A DNA stretch of 64,000 nucleotides from Puniceicoccaceae bacterium (GTDB taxonomy: Bacteria > Verrucomicrobiota > Verrucomicrobiia > Opitutales > Coraliomargaritaceae). Location: NCBI GenBank assembly GCA_002729725.1, contig PBYS01000079.1, positions 52,200-116,199 on the forward strand, in the 5' to 3' direction. The notes under the pieces are model-generated. The model made no database searches and was not told the origin of the DNA. It worked only from the letters and a program-made list of their open reading frames with translations. Both the position numbers and the translations under genes were made by a program. Position 1 is the stretch's first letter; the number at the start of each line of letters is the position of its first letter. Below, in pieces: positions 36,433 to 45,444 of the stretch.

Positions 36433-36657
36433 ATGCGACTGAACGAAATCAAAAAAGGCGGACTTTTCCGCGTCAAAAACCTGGATTGCTGCAACGACTG
36501 CGTCTCGCGGCTGATGTCTATGGGCCTGTTGCCGGACCAAGAAATCCGCCTCGTGCACGAAGCACCACTGGGCGATCCAATCGCAGTGGAATTCAACGGT
36601 TGCCACATCAGCGTACGTCTGGAAGACGCTGCACACGTGGAGGTTGAAGCAATCTAA
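36433..36657 (+). CDS. feoA: Ferrous iron transport protein FeoA
   Basis: 74-residue SH3-like cytoplasmic partner of FeoB. FeoA features: LNEIKKGGLFRVKNL, LMSMGLLPDQEIRLVHEAPLGDPIAVEFNG and ISVRLEDAAHVEVE. Start at ATG 36433 and stop TAA at 36655-36657, sharing one base with the FeoB ATG, so the pair is translationally coupled. Confidence 0.95.
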   Translation: MRLNEIKKGGLFRVKNLDCCNDCVSRLMSMGLLPDQEIRLVHEAPLGDPIAVEFNGCHISVRLEDAAHVEVEAI

Positions 36658-38870
36658 TGAGCAGCGCAAAAGCCAACCGTCGCATTGCTCTGATCGGGAA
36701 TCCGAACACGGGTAAGACTTCCCTCTTTAATGTACTGACTGGAATGCGTCAGCGAGTGGGCAACTACTCTGGCGTCACGGTTGAGAAAAAGACAGGCACT
36801 TGGACCATGCCCAGCGGAGAGTCGGTCGAGTTAATCGATTTGCCGGGCACGTATAGTCTCAGCGCGAGTTCACTTGATGAGCGGGTAGCCGTTGACGTGA
36901 TCAGTGGACATGGCATGGGCGGCCAGGCACCCGACTTAGTCGTAGTGGTGGTGGACGTCGAAAACCTGCGGCGTAATTTATTTCTAGCTTCGCAGGCCTC
37001 AGAGCTGGGAGTGCCCATGGTCATCGCACTCAACTGCTGGGATGTCGCCGAGAAAAAAGGGCTTCAAATCGACAGTAAACTTCTAGAGCAACGGCTTGGA
37101 GTTCCCGTCGTGCCCACAGTCGCTAAGCGCAAGAGCGGAACCGATGAATTGGCCAAAACGATCGAGAAGGCACTCGTAACGCGCCCGATTTTGGTACGTC
37201 CGAAATGGCCAGAGCCTGTGCAAAAGGCGATTGGCTCATTGAGAGAACAGCTTGTTGAGCAACGCAGCGAATCTCTGAGTGAAGGCGAATTACAGCGCCT
37301 GCTCTTTGATCGTAAGAGCGCAGTCACAGAACGGCTAAAGACTCCGGCCGATGAACACCAAGCAATCATTGAGGCTGCCCGCGAGCAACTATATAAAGAT
37401 GGCTTTCAACCCGATGCCGCCGAATCGACGCTGCGCTTCCGCTTTTTAAATCCTCTACTCAACGACGTGCTGGAGCGCCAATCAGCGATGAAAAAGCGCA
37501 GCAAGTCTGAAAGTATCGACCAATTACTCTTACACAAGTTCTGGGGACTGCTGGTCTTTGTGGCGATGATGTATGTGGTCTTCCAATCCGTCTACACCTG
37601 GGCCGGCCCGATCATGGATCTGATCGAAACAGTCGTCGGCTGGGTGCAAGGGATCGCCTCGGATGCACTCGTCGCCACGCCCATGCTACAGAGTTTGGTC
37701 GCCGATGGCATCATCGGAGGTGTCGGCGCATTTTTGGTCTTTCTGCCGCAAATCCTGGTGCTCTTCTTTTTCATCTCACTGCTAGAGGCCTCAGGTTATA
37801 TGGCACGAGCGGCCTTCCTGATGGACAAACTCTTTCAATGGTGTGGGCTCAACGGTAAGAGTTTCGTGCCACTGCTCACGAGTTTCGCCTGCGCAATCCC
37901 AGGCATTATGGCCACCCGCACGATCAACGACAACAAGGCGCGCTTGATCACGATTCTAGTCGCTCCGCTGATGAGTTGTTCGGCGCGACTACCTGTCTAT
38001 CTACTGCTAATCGGTGCTTTTATCGAACCCAAATACGGCCCAAACGTCGCAGGTGCCGCACTCTTTGGCATGCACTTCATCGGCGCACTGGTAGCCGCCC
38101 CCTTTGCCTGGGCGCTCAATAAAGCTCTAAATAAGGGGCGTAAGCCAATGCCATTTGTGATGGAGTTGCCTCACTACCGGGTGCCACAAGTGAAGTTAGT
38201 TTTCCACCGCATGTATGAAAGTGGTAAAGAATTTGTCGTGCGGGCGGGCACAGTTATCTTCGCGATGACGATCATCATTTGGGCACTGTTATATTTCCCA
38301 CGCTCCACGGAACTGGAAGAAGAGGTGACTGCAGAATACATCGGCCAAATCACGCAAGGTGCGATGAGCGAGATTTCCGGCGAGATTCAACTCGACGAAG
38401 CGCAGAGCACTGAATTAGAAGAACAAATCTCTGCCCGTTACCTCGAACAAAGCTATATGGGCCGTTTTGGTAAGTTTGTGCAGCCCATCTTCGCTCCCGC
38501 AGGCTACGACTGGAAGATCACCGTTGGCGTATTAGCCAGTTTTCCGGCACGTGAAATCATCATTTCAACTCTCGGAATCACTTATGCGCTCGGCGGCGAG
38601 GTGGACGAAGAATCGGATGATTTGCGCAGCACCTTGAGCAATGCCAAATGGGAATCTGGCCCTCGCAAGGGGGAGCCCGTCTTTAATATTCCAGTCGCAC
38701 TCTCGATCATGGTATTTTTTGCCCTGTGCATGCAGTGCGGAGCCACCTTGGCTGTGATCGCCAAGGAACTCAACTGGTGGTGGGCTGCAGGTAGCTTTGT
38801 CGCACTGACAAGCTTCGCCTGGATCGCCGCCGTGGCCGTCTACCAAGTCGGCATGCTCTTTGTGTCATAG
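36657..38870 (+). CDS. feoB: Ferrous iron permease FeoB
   Basis: 737-residue GTP-dependent Fe(II) transporter. The N-terminal G domain shows G1 IGNPNTGKTS (14-22), the switch region NYSGVTVEKK, G3 DLPGTYSL and G4 NCWD. A GDI helical domain follows to about residue 275, then polytopic membrane segments, including the gate motifs SFACAIPGIMATRTI and PLMSCSARLPVYLLLIG. It ends with a cytosolic C-tail. The order feoA-feoB-Cys-rich peptide is the normal Feo operon. Uses Fe(II), so it is mainly active in low-oxygen or reducing conditions. Confidence 0.97.
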   Translation: MSSAKANRRIALIGNPNTGKTSLFNVLTGMRQRVGNYSGVTVEKKTGTWTMPSGESVELIDLPGTYSLSASSLDERVAVDVISGHGMGGQAPDLVVVVVDVENLRRNLFLASQASELGVPMVIALNCWDVAEKKGLQIDSKLLEQRLGVPVVPTVAKRKSGTDELAKTIEKALVTRPILVRPKWPEPVQKAIGSLREQLVEQRSESLSEGELQRLLFDRKSAVTERLKTPADEHQAIIEAAREQLYKDGFQPDAAESTLRFRFLNPLLNDVLERQSAMKKRSKSESIDQLLLHKFWGLLVFVAMMYVVFQSVYTWAGPIMDLIETVVGWVQGIASDALVATPMLQSLVADGIIGGVGAFLVFLPQILVLFFFISLLEASGYMARAAFLMDKLFQWCGLNGKSFVPLLTSFACAIPGIMATRTINDNKARLITILVAPLMSCSARLPVYLLLIGAFIEPKYGPNVAGAALFGMHFIGALVAAPFAWALNKALNKGRKPMPFVMELPHYRVPQVKLVFHRMYESGKEFVVRAGTVIFAMTIIIWALLYFPRSTELEEEVTAEYIGQITQGAMSEISGEIQLDEAQSTELEEQISARYLEQSYMGRFGKFVQPIFAPAGYDWKITVGVLASFPAREIIISTLGITYALGGEVDEESDDLRSTLSNAKWESGPRKGEPVFNIPVALSIMVFFALCMQCGATLAVIAKELNWWWAAGSFVALTSFAWIAAVAVYQVGMLFVS

Positions 38871-38890
38871 TCAGTGGAGATGCACAGCTA

Positions 38891-39055
38891 ATGAAAAGCA
38901 TTGAAGTCATTATCGTCGCAGTAATCATTTTAGCGGCCCTACTCTATCTCTATCAGGCATTTAAGCCGAAGCAAAAGAGTAGCGCTCGCGGCTGCGGCTG
39001 TGGCAGCGTCGACTGTAAAGTGCCCAAACCGAAACTTCAAAAGCCTAAAAAGTAA
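38891..39055 (+). CDS. FeoB-associated Cys-rich membrane peptide
   Basis: A 54-residue peptide starts at ATG 38891, 20 nt after the feoB stop. One N-terminal helix (EVIIVAVIILAALLYLYQAF) leads to a short Cys motif, RGCGCGSVDC, and a Lys/Pro tail. This matches the small Cys-rich proteins that follow FeoB in many anaerobic and marine bacteria and that may bind iron or tune FeoB. Shorter than most gene callers accept, but the context is decisive. Confidence 0.88.
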   Translation: MKSIEVIIVAVIILAALLYLYQAFKPKQKSSARGCGCGSVDCKVPKPKLQKPKK

Positions 39056-39064
39056 GTAATACCT

Positions 39065-39088
39065 CGGAGCTTCGCCGCCCAAGCTCCG
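39065..39088. terminator. Hairpin between convergent feo and rhomboid genes
   Basis: CGGAGCTT / AAGCTCCG form an 8-bp stem around CGCCGCCC. It lies right after the Cys-rich peptide and before the convergent rhomboid gene. No T-run is present, so it is a weak or Rho-assisted terminator at best. Confidence 0.45.
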
Positions 39089-39125
39089 TGCACTCATCAG
39101 CACTGTTCCCATGCATGTTGCGAGC

Positions 39126-40079
39126 CTAGCCCACGCGCAGGCCCCAAGCGATGGCCACCAGAGCCATGGTCAAAAGCCCGACCCACACTCGCGCTCGCTC
39201 AAGCACAGCAAATGCCCGTTGAAAAATCGCTCCCAAAAAGCCCAGCAGCATGCCACACATAAAGCCGCTGATATGCGCCGCTACATCAACGATACCATGC
39301 AGCGATCCATCGCCGATGCCGGTCAAGCCCAGCAAGGTAATGCCCCCAAACACTGGTATAAACCAACGCGGCATAAGCCAGCTCTCTTGAGCCTCCGTCA
39401 ACGCCACCCACAGCCCGACTCCGGTCAATAGACCCAGCGCTCCGAATACCGCGGTGGACGCACCGATCGAATAATGCGCTTCGGGAAAATAGACCCAAGC
39501 ATTGAGCACATTACCAAGCACCCCACTCAGTAAAATCAACAACCACGCGGCCGCCGCGCCAAAAAATCGAGCGACAAAGAAAGCAAAGCCCATTCCAGCG
39601 ACTAGATTCGAGACCAGATGCACAATATCACCGTGTAAACACAGCGAAGTCAGCGCCCGCGTCCACTCGCCCCCAGAGATCATAGCCAGCGAGTCCCCAC
39701 GGCCCAGATCCAGCGGGTAACCAGCCTGTTGCCAGACGAAACAGCCGATCAATAACAAGGCATACAGCACAAAACTCAAGGAACTGAACGAAAATTCCAG
39801 AAATCGCGTGCCCATAAATCGATTGGGCACAGAGTCCAAGTCCAACATGGCTCGCAGCTCCGCTGCGACCACTGAAGCATCGGCTGCGGCCACACAAATT
39901 ACATATTGCCCCGCATGAAATAAGGTCCAATACGCCTTGCCCATCGCGAGAATGGCGAGCCCGGCATCCCCGGCCGCAGAGAAATTCGCATACACGGCTA
40001 CCGGAACCAAGCCCTCAGGAGCCTCGAAGCCTTCCAATAAAAACTCGCTCAAGACTGGATTATTTTTCAAACTCGCCAT
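39126..40079 (-). CDS. Rhomboid-family intramembrane serine protease
   Basis: 317 residues. A ~100-residue cytoplasmic N-domain (MASLKNNPVLSEFLLEGF...) precedes six TM helices. Active-site Ser is in YSIGASTAVFGALG, and the partner His in DVAAHISGFMCGML. The HGDIVHLVSNLVAGMGF loop is the conserved H-x-N region of TM2, and the WTRALTSLCLHGD loop precedes it. Cleaves TM substrates inside the membrane; natural targets unknown. Start at ATG 40079, where the family starts; a longer upstream reading exists. Divergent from an AsmA-like gene, with 56 nt between. Confidence 0.9.
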   Translation of the reverse strand: MASLKNNPVLSEFLLEGFEAPEGLVPVAVYANFSAAGDAGLAILAMGKAYWTLFHAGQYVICVAAADASVVAAELRAMLDLDSVPNRFMGTRFLEFSFSSLSFVLYALLLIGCFVWQQAGYPLDLGRGDSLAMISGGEWTRALTSLCLHGDIVHLVSNLVAGMGFAFFVARFFGAAAAWLLILLSGVLGNVLNAWVYFPEAHYSIGASTAVFGALGLLTGVGLWVALTEAQESWLMPRWFIPVFGGITLLGLTGIGDGSLHGIVDVAAHISGFMCGMLLGFLGAIFQRAFAVLERARVWVGLLTMALVAIAWGLRVG

Positions 40080-40135
40080 GCAGCGATTATGCTGTAGAGT
40101 CGACTTCACAATCAATCTATTTACATAGCCCAATT

Positions 40136-40909
40136 ATGTTAAAAAAATTACTCCTAGGCCTCCTAATACTCGCTTTAATCGCTGGCGCAGCGGTCTACTT
40201 CGTGTTATCGGGGGGGCTTAATCAGCAGATTAAGAAGGGCGTTGAAAAGTACGGCCCGCAAGTCACACAAACGGCTGTCACACTAGAAGACGTCAATCTC
40301 TCGATTTTATCAGGAAATGGCTCTTTAACTGGACTCAATGTCGCCAACCCCGAGGGTTTCAAGAGCGCAAATATCTTCTCTCTCGGTGAAATTGACCTGC
40401 AAGTCGATACGGGCACCGTCCTCAGCGACAAGATCATAATCGACCACATCCTGATCAAGAAGCCAGAAATCAGTTACGAAAAGACTCTAACGTCTTCCAA
40501 CCTCAAGCAATTGCTGCAAAACATCGAAGAGTTTACTGGCCCGGCCGACAGCTCTGATGACACGGCAGCTACCCCCGAGCCTGAAACGGGCGCCAAAAAG
40601 CAGGTCGTCATCAAACAGCTCGTCATCGAAGAAGGCACTGTCTACGTCGGCGTGATGGGCGTAGGACAAACAGTCACTCTACCTCGCATAGAAATGAACG
40701 ACATCGGTGAGGATGGGAAACAAATGACCATGGCTGAAGTCATCGATCTCGTGCTGAGCAAGGTTTTACAATCCATCGGTCCTGCCATTGCCAATGCGGG
40801 CGAGCTAGGCGGAGCCGCAGTCGATGCACTTAAAACTCAAGGTCTTGAGAAAGTGGATCAAGCCAGTGAGAAAATTGGCGAAAGTATCAAAGGCCTGTTC
40901 GACAAGTAA
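40136..40909 (+). CDS. AsmA/DUF748-like envelope protein
   Basis: 257 residues. An N-terminal signal-anchor (LLLGLLILALIAGAAVYFV) is followed by a beta-rich region resembling the AsmA/TamB N-domain: VTQTAVTLEDVNLSILSGNGSLTGLNVANPEGF and IDLQVDTGTVLSDKIIIDHILIKKPEISYE. A Glu/Asp/Pro-rich loop (~138-152) and a C-terminal amphipathic helix DALKTQGLEKVDQASEKIGESIKG complete it. AsmA-like proteins take part in lipid transport or outer-membrane homeostasis; the small size makes this a short cousin. It faces the rhomboid gene head to head. Confidence 0.72.
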   Translation: MLKKLLLGLLILALIAGAAVYFVLSGGLNQQIKKGVEKYGPQVTQTAVTLEDVNLSILSGNGSLTGLNVANPEGFKSANIFSLGEIDLQVDTGTVLSDKIIIDHILIKKPEISYEKTLTSSNLKQLLQNIEEFTGPADSSDDTAATPEPETGAKKQVVIKQLVIEEGTVYVGVMGVGQTVTLPRIEMNDIGEDGKQMTMAEVIDLVLSKVLQSIGPAIANAGELGGAAVDALKTQGLEKVDQASEKIGESIKGLFDK

Positions 40910-40930
40910 TTTTAACCAGCTTCACAAAGC

Positions 40931-41905
40931 ATGAAAGCGATCATATGGGGCTCCTGTGGCTCACTTCCAGCTCCTAGCACATCGGAATCGATCCGTCAAA
41001 AGGTTCGAGATGCGATTTGGGGCGCTCGTGAACACAGCTTTGAGAACCTCGATGCAGTCGATGCCTACCTAGAAACCTTACCCCACTGCGAACGCGGCAC
41101 TTACAAGGCCAATACCTCTTGCGTACAAATCCAAGCAAAGAGTGATGATTTCATCTTTTGCGATGCAGGCACTGGCTTGCGCGACTTCGCCCTCAGTCAG
41201 AGTAAAGACGCGCCCCCAGCCACCTACCACATCTTCATCTCACACTTGCACTGGGACCACATTCAAGGCTTCCCGTTTTTCACGCCTGCCTACAAAGCTG
41301 GAAATCGGATCATCTTTCACGGCTTCCATAAAGACACCGAACGTGCAATTCGCGCACAGATGGACGCCCCCTGCTTTCCTGTTCCCTTCGAAGCAATGCA
41401 AGCCGACATCGAATTCGACATACGAGAAAATGGTGCTAGTTTTCAAGTCGATGATGTTCAAGTAACAACTATCAAGCAACAACACCCTGGGGACTCATGG
41501 GGCTACTGCTTTGAAGAGCACGGCAAGCGCATCATTTTCTCATCGGATTCTGAACACGGTCCTGAGGCCCGCGATGAAGGCTATCGCTTCGTCGACTTCT
41601 TCAGGGACGCCGACGTACTCATCTTTGACGGGCAGTATACCTTTGAAGAAGCAACCAACGAAAAGCGCAATTGGGGGCATTCCGACCACATGACAGCTGT
41701 CGAGCTCTCAGCCCGATCCAAGGTGCGTCAACTCATAGTCTTCCACCACGAGCCCGCCTATTCCGACGCAGATATCGAAGAAATCCACAAAGACGCTCTA
41801 CGCTATAACGAAGATTACAATCAACGCATTTCCAAAGACACAAACTGCAAGACTTACCCCCAGCGCATCGAACTGGCCTTCGACGGCCTCGAGATCGAAG
41901 CTTAA
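40931..41905 (+). CDS. MBL-fold metallohydrolase
   Basis: 324-residue metallo-beta-lactamase-fold hydrolase. The Zn motif is SHLHWDHIQGFPFF. Further metal ligands are in QQHPGDSWGYC, IIFSSDSEHG (Asp), DGQYTFEEATN, NWGHSDHMTAVELSARS and FHHEPAYSD. It resembles the PhnP/RNase Z-like group of phosphodiesterases that start with an ~'IIWGSCGSLPAP' strand. Substrate not determinable; a cyclic nucleotide or phosphonate diester is possible. Start at ATG 40931. Followed after 11 nt by an exonuclease gene, likely cotranscribed. Confidence 0.87.
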   Translation: MKAIIWGSCGSLPAPSTSESIRQKVRDAIWGAREHSFENLDAVDAYLETLPHCERGTYKANTSCVQIQAKSDDFIFCDAGTGLRDFALSQSKDAPPATYHIFISHLHWDHIQGFPFFTPAYKAGNRIIFHGFHKDTERAIRAQMDAPCFPVPFEAMQADIEFDIRENGASFQVDDVQVTTIKQQHPGDSWGYCFEEHGKRIIFSSDSEHGPEARDEGYRFVDFFRDADVLIFDGQYTFEEATNEKRNWGHSDHMTAVELSARSKVRQLIVFHHEPAYSDADIEEIHKDALRYNEDYNQRISKDTNCKTYPQRIELAFDGLEIEA

Positions 41906-41916
41906 AATATAATTAC

Positions 41917-42525
41917 ATGTCCGAAACAACCGACACGCCCACCATAGAAAATCGCAAAATATCCAAAGCCGAAATTAACGAGCTACCTTTAATTGCTTGG
42001 GAGGGAGAAATACAAATATTAGAGAGCATCGAAACGATGGAAGCCGCCGTCGCTAAACTTGTGAATGAAGCGCATCTGGGCTTCGACACAGAGACACGGC
42101 CAACTTTCAAAAAGGGGCAATACTACCCACCTGCACTGATACAACTAGCCACGGAGCATTGCGTGTATCTGTTTCGTATCAACAAAACTGAGACCTTTGA
42201 ACCGCTACTCCCATTGCTCGAATCTCTCGATATTATAAAGACTGGCGTTGCGATTAAGGATGACGTTAAAGAGCTCCGCGCGATGGCAGAATTTTCCCCG
42301 GCTGGCTTTGTTGAAATTGCCGACATCACTCTCAAGCTCGGCTACGAAAATCGCGGCTTGCGCGCCCTAGCAGGCTTAATCATGAAAGGCCGTATTAGCA
42401 AAGCCGCACAAGTTTCCAATTGGGCACGTGCAGATCTCGATCAAAAACAAATTCGCTACGCAGCGACCGATGCTTGGATCAGCCGCGAGATCTACCGTAA
42501 AGCAATTGCCGAACGCGATGCTTAA
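41917..42525 (+). CDS. DEDDy 3'-5' exonuclease, RNase D/WRN-exo type
   Basis: 202 residues. ExoI motif LGFDTETRPTF (Asp/Glu), ExoII GVAIKDDVKELRAMA, and ExoIII IRYAATDAWISREIY (Tyr/Asp) are all present, with the NRGLRALAGLIM connector. This is the single-domain ribonuclease D/WRN-like exonuclease without the HRDC domain of full RNase D. Could trim structured RNA or DNA ends. The gene lies 11 nt downstream of the MBL gene, and a hairpin follows at 42531. Confidence 0.9.
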   Translation: MSETTDTPTIENRKISKAEINELPLIAWEGEIQILESIETMEAAVAKLVNEAHLGFDTETRPTFKKGQYYPPALIQLATEHCVYLFRINKTETFEPLLPLLESLDIIKTGVAIKDDVKELRAMAEFSPAGFVEIADITLKLGYENRGLRALAGLIMKGRISKAAQVSNWARADLDQKQIRYAATDAWISREIYRKAIAERDA

Positions 42526-42530
42526 AATTG

Positions 42531-42547
42531 CCTGATACAATATCAGG
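42531..42547. terminator. Hairpin between convergent genes
   Basis: CCTGATA / TATCAGG form a perfect 7-bp stem with loop CAA, in the 17 nt between the exonuclease stop and the next gene on the opposite strand. On the minus strand it is followed within a few bases by TTTT. It is short, so only a weak terminator is likely. Confidence 0.5.
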
Positions 42548-42884
42548 ATTCAATAAACATATCGCGCAGTAACAAGAACCACGAAGCTGATAGCGTAAAA
42601 ACCAAGAGCACTGAACCGATAACCACCATAGTCATCGCGAACTTTGGATAGGGGATCGCATTGCTCACGCCAAATACCTGGTTACAAATTGTATTCCGAA
42701 GTTCCCGTTTTTTCTCTTCAGAGCTAACAATCATAAAGATGCCAATCACCCCCGGCAGGATACAAATAGCCATTTTAATGATGAGAATTGCGAAACTGAG
42801 ATTTAAAAGCTGCATAGGATTATAAATGGAGTAAGTCTCAATGATGAGATGTCCAGCAAATGCCAACCCAAAAATCAACGCCAA
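42543..42884 (-). CDS. Small multi-TM protein, function unknown
   Basis: 113 residues, three hydrophobic stretches: LIFGLAFAGHLII, LSFAILIIKMAICILPGVIGIFMIV and MTMVVIGSVLLVFTLSASWFLLL. It would be an inner-membrane protein. The start is a TTG at 42884; the first ATG, at residue 24, would remove the first helix. No family recognised. Confidence is modest because the gene is short and starts without an ATG or Shine-Dalgarno. Confidence 0.4.
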   Translation of the reverse strand: MALIFGLAFAGHLIIETYSIYNPMQLLNLSFAILIIKMAICILPGVIGIFMIVSSEEKKRELRNTICNQVFGVSNAIPYPKFAMTMVVIGSVLLVFTLSASWFLLLRDMFIES

Positions 42885-42949
42885 TGTTAAGCTGATTTTT
42901 TAAACAATTAACAATTGATCTTTAAGATTTCTGAGTTTTGGCTAGCTGC

Positions 42950-44809
42950 ATGATTCCAAGCAAAATCAAAAATCTTTCCTTACTAGCGTTTACTCCGATT
43001 CCGCTATTGGTTATCGCAGAAGGCACCCAAACGCTGCCAACGCTCTACATTGATGCGCAGCAAACGGCGAACACCCGCCCAGTCACCACCTACGAATCGC
43101 CAGTCTCAAACCTGGAGTTCGAACCGCGCGTCGACCTGCAATCACGTAATATGTCGGAGGCGCAAGGCGACGTCACCATTCGTGGTGGCATCTTCGAAAG
43201 CACCGGCTTCCGTGTGGGCAGTGCCACTCTAATCGATCCGCAAACCGGACACTACTTCGCCGAGCTACCCATCGCGCCGGAAATGCTCGAACGCGCCGAA
43301 GTGTTCACAGGCATCGACAATGCACTTTACGGCTTCAATAGCACAGTGGGCACCATCACTTACGGATGGAGTCAGATCGCCGACGGCGGCAGCTTAACAG
43401 TCAGCGGCGGTGACCACGACCTCAACTTTCAACGTATCCACCACGGCATGACAGGCACCCTCGGTGAAAGTGGCGAATGGAGTTGGGGCATCGAGGCGGA
43501 AGTCTCTCGCTCCGAAAGCGATGGCACCCTTGAGTTTGGCGACAGCGACTTCGACCGCACCACCGGACGCGTGCAAATACTCGGCCCCAATTCGCAGACC
43601 GACTTTTTTGCCGGTTATCAGTCGAAAAACTTCACTTGGCCCAATATGTACACGCCACCAGCAGGTGCCTTCCTTGGTGCCATCGAAACAGAAAAGCTAA
43701 AAACCCGGCTCTTCATGCTCAATCATCAGCAAACTTATGGAAATTCGAATTGGTTCGAGATTACAGCTTACCACAGAATCAATAAGGACAATTACCTCCT
43801 AGATGCGACAGGCTTTGACTACACAGCAGAGCACGAAACAAGCGTCAGTGCATTGGGAGTGAGCGGCCAACATGAGATCAACGAGCAGATCGCTCTTAAC
43901 TATTCAGCTCAACTCACTGCCGATGAAATTGATTCGACGAGCCTCGTCTTCGGCGACTTCAATTCCAGAAGTTATCGCAGCATTTCATTCTTACCGCAAT
44001 ATCGCTTCAACATCGACGAACGCAGCACATTGACAGTACGAGCAGGCGCAACTTACGACGACTCAAACCGTAACGAATCCGAGCTATCTCCCATAGCAGA
44101 TATCACCTGGAAACGCGTCAATTCAAGTGCTAGCAACGATACAATTTATCTATCTTATGCTGAAACCTCCCAATTAGCCGGCTACACAGCCATCAATGGC
44201 AGCGATAGTAGCGGCGTTTTTCAAAGCAACTACGAGCTCGACAGAGAAACCAGCAAAAACCTGGAATTAGGAAGCAAGCTACAACGTGCCGAATGGAGCC
44301 TCGAGGCTGCAATCTTTTACCGTTGGGATCAGGATCTGGTCGATTGGACCTACGAGAGCAACCCCTTCGCTCGCAGCGCGAACCCAGTCGACATCGAAAC
44401 ATTCGGCGTTGAGCTCATCGGCACCAAACGTTGGGGCGATTTCGAAGCTATCGCCAGCTATACCCACCTGCATAAAGATGAAGACTACAATAACGACGCC
44501 ATAGTCGGAAGCTTCTACGCACTCAACTACGCAAAGCATCGCGTGACCCTAGGCGCGATCTGGAGCCCGAATGAGATTATTGAGATTCGTATCGACAACG
44601 AATGGCGCGAAAATGAAGCGAACGCGCTACGCAACGGCAGTGATTCCGCACTTTTCACCCACTTCGGCCTCAGCATTTACCCACCATCCATCAAGGACTT
44701 AGAGCTGTTCTTCGCGATCGACAACGCTTGGGATGACGGCTTCGAAGACGTGCCTGGCACACCGGGGCGCGGCGACCAATACAGCGCAGGTGCCACTTTC
44801 CGTTGGTAG
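42950..44809 (+). CDS. TonB-dependent outer-membrane receptor
   Basis: 619-residue TonB-dependent receptor. A signal peptide (SLLAFTPIPLLVIA) is followed by a plug domain (about 60-150: RNMSEAQGDVTIRGGIFESTGFRVGS, LERAEVFTGIDNALYG) and a 22-strand beta-barrel that ends in the outer-membrane sorting signal YSAGATFRW. The plug has the BtuB-like pattern, but no canonical TonB box was found. Length (~620) suits siderophore or B12 receptors. The start is set at ATG 42950, since 42938 is TTG. It ends 6 nt from the convergent lipoprotein gene. Substrate unknown; no feo or transporter gene is next to it. Confidence 0.87.
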   Translation: MIPSKIKNLSLLAFTPIPLLVIAEGTQTLPTLYIDAQQTANTRPVTTYESPVSNLEFEPRVDLQSRNMSEAQGDVTIRGGIFESTGFRVGSATLIDPQTGHYFAELPIAPEMLERAEVFTGIDNALYGFNSTVGTITYGWSQIADGGSLTVSGGDHDLNFQRIHHGMTGTLGESGEWSWGIEAEVSRSESDGTLEFGDSDFDRTTGRVQILGPNSQTDFFAGYQSKNFTWPNMYTPPAGAFLGAIETEKLKTRLFMLNHQQTYGNSNWFEITAYHRINKDNYLLDATGFDYTAEHETSVSALGVSGQHEINEQIALNYSAQLTADEIDSTSLVFGDFNSRSYRSISFLPQYRFNIDERSTLTVRAGATYDDSNRNESELSPIADITWKRVNSSASNDTIYLSYAETSQLAGYTAINGSDSSGVFQSNYELDRETSKNLELGSKLQRAEWSLEAAIFYRWDQDLVDWTYESNPFARSANPVDIETFGVELIGTKRWGDFEAIASYTHLHKDEDYNNDAIVGSFYALNYAKHRVTLGAIWSPNEIIEIRIDNEWRENEANALRNGSDSALFTHFGLSIYPPSIKDLELFFAIDNAWDDGFEDVPGTPGRGDQYSAGATFRW

Positions 44810-44815
44810 TTCGCG

Positions 44816-45361
44816 TTAATACTGACCATTCTCTTGGCGCTCCAGTTCGGCCAATTCTTCCTGAGCCTTAGCAATGCGCGCTTGCGCTTCTTGAATGCGA
44901 CGCGCGCGCGCTTGCGACTCTTCGTAGGATTTTTTCTTAGCGGCCAACTCAGCTTCCACTCGTGCGGCTTCACGCTCTGCAGCAGCCACATCGGCCGAAG
45001 TGGAATTGCGAGCAATCTCATCACGCACCCGCTTCGCTTCCAAAGCTTTAATGTCCTGTTCTAGCTTCTCCTGCTGCAAGACTTCCTGCTCATACTCATA
45101 TTGACGCTGCGCCTCAGCTGCCTGCAGCTCTTCTTGACGCTGATCGATCTGATTACCAGCCATGCCACCTAAAGCACCTCCCAGCACCGCGCCGGCCACC
45201 ACATTGATATCATCGCCATCGCCCATCTGGGCACCCGCGATGCCTCCCAGCACGGCACCCGCAAGTATACCGATATCGCGACCACGATTGGGATTATTCT
45301 GACAGCCCGTTGCAAAAATGAGAGCCAAGATTAAGATGGTAGAGGCAAAAAGTTTGTTCAT
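44816..45361 (-). CDS. Glycine-zipper lipoprotein with coiled coil
   Basis: 181 residues from ATG 45361 (MNKLFASTILILALIFATGC). The lipobox IFATGC makes Cys20 the first mature residue, so it is a lipoprotein. Residues about 30-72 are a glycine zipper (ILAGAVLGGIAGAQMG..., AGAVLGGALGGMAGNQI), as in YMGG/SlyB-like proteins, able to pack in a membrane. The rest (about 75-181) is a highly charged Ala/Glu/Arg heptad coiled coil ending EELAELERQENG. It resembles stress-induced lipoproteins; exact function unknown. Divergent from the ExbB-like gene, 83 nt between. Confidence 0.75.
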   Translation of the reverse strand: MNKLFASTILILALIFATGCQNNPNRGRDIGILAGAVLGGIAGAQMGDGDDINVVAGAVLGGALGGMAGNQIDQRQEELQAAEAQRQYEYEQEVLQQEKLEQDIKALEAKRVRDEIARNSTSADVAAAEREAARVEAELAAKKKSYEESQARARRIQEAQARIAKAQEELAELERQENGQY

Positions 45362-45444
45362 AACGCTATCAATAAGTGCCCTTGCAGAAATTGCAATGCA
45401 CAGAATAATAAGACCTCCTCTCAATCTAAAGTTCCGAGCTATCT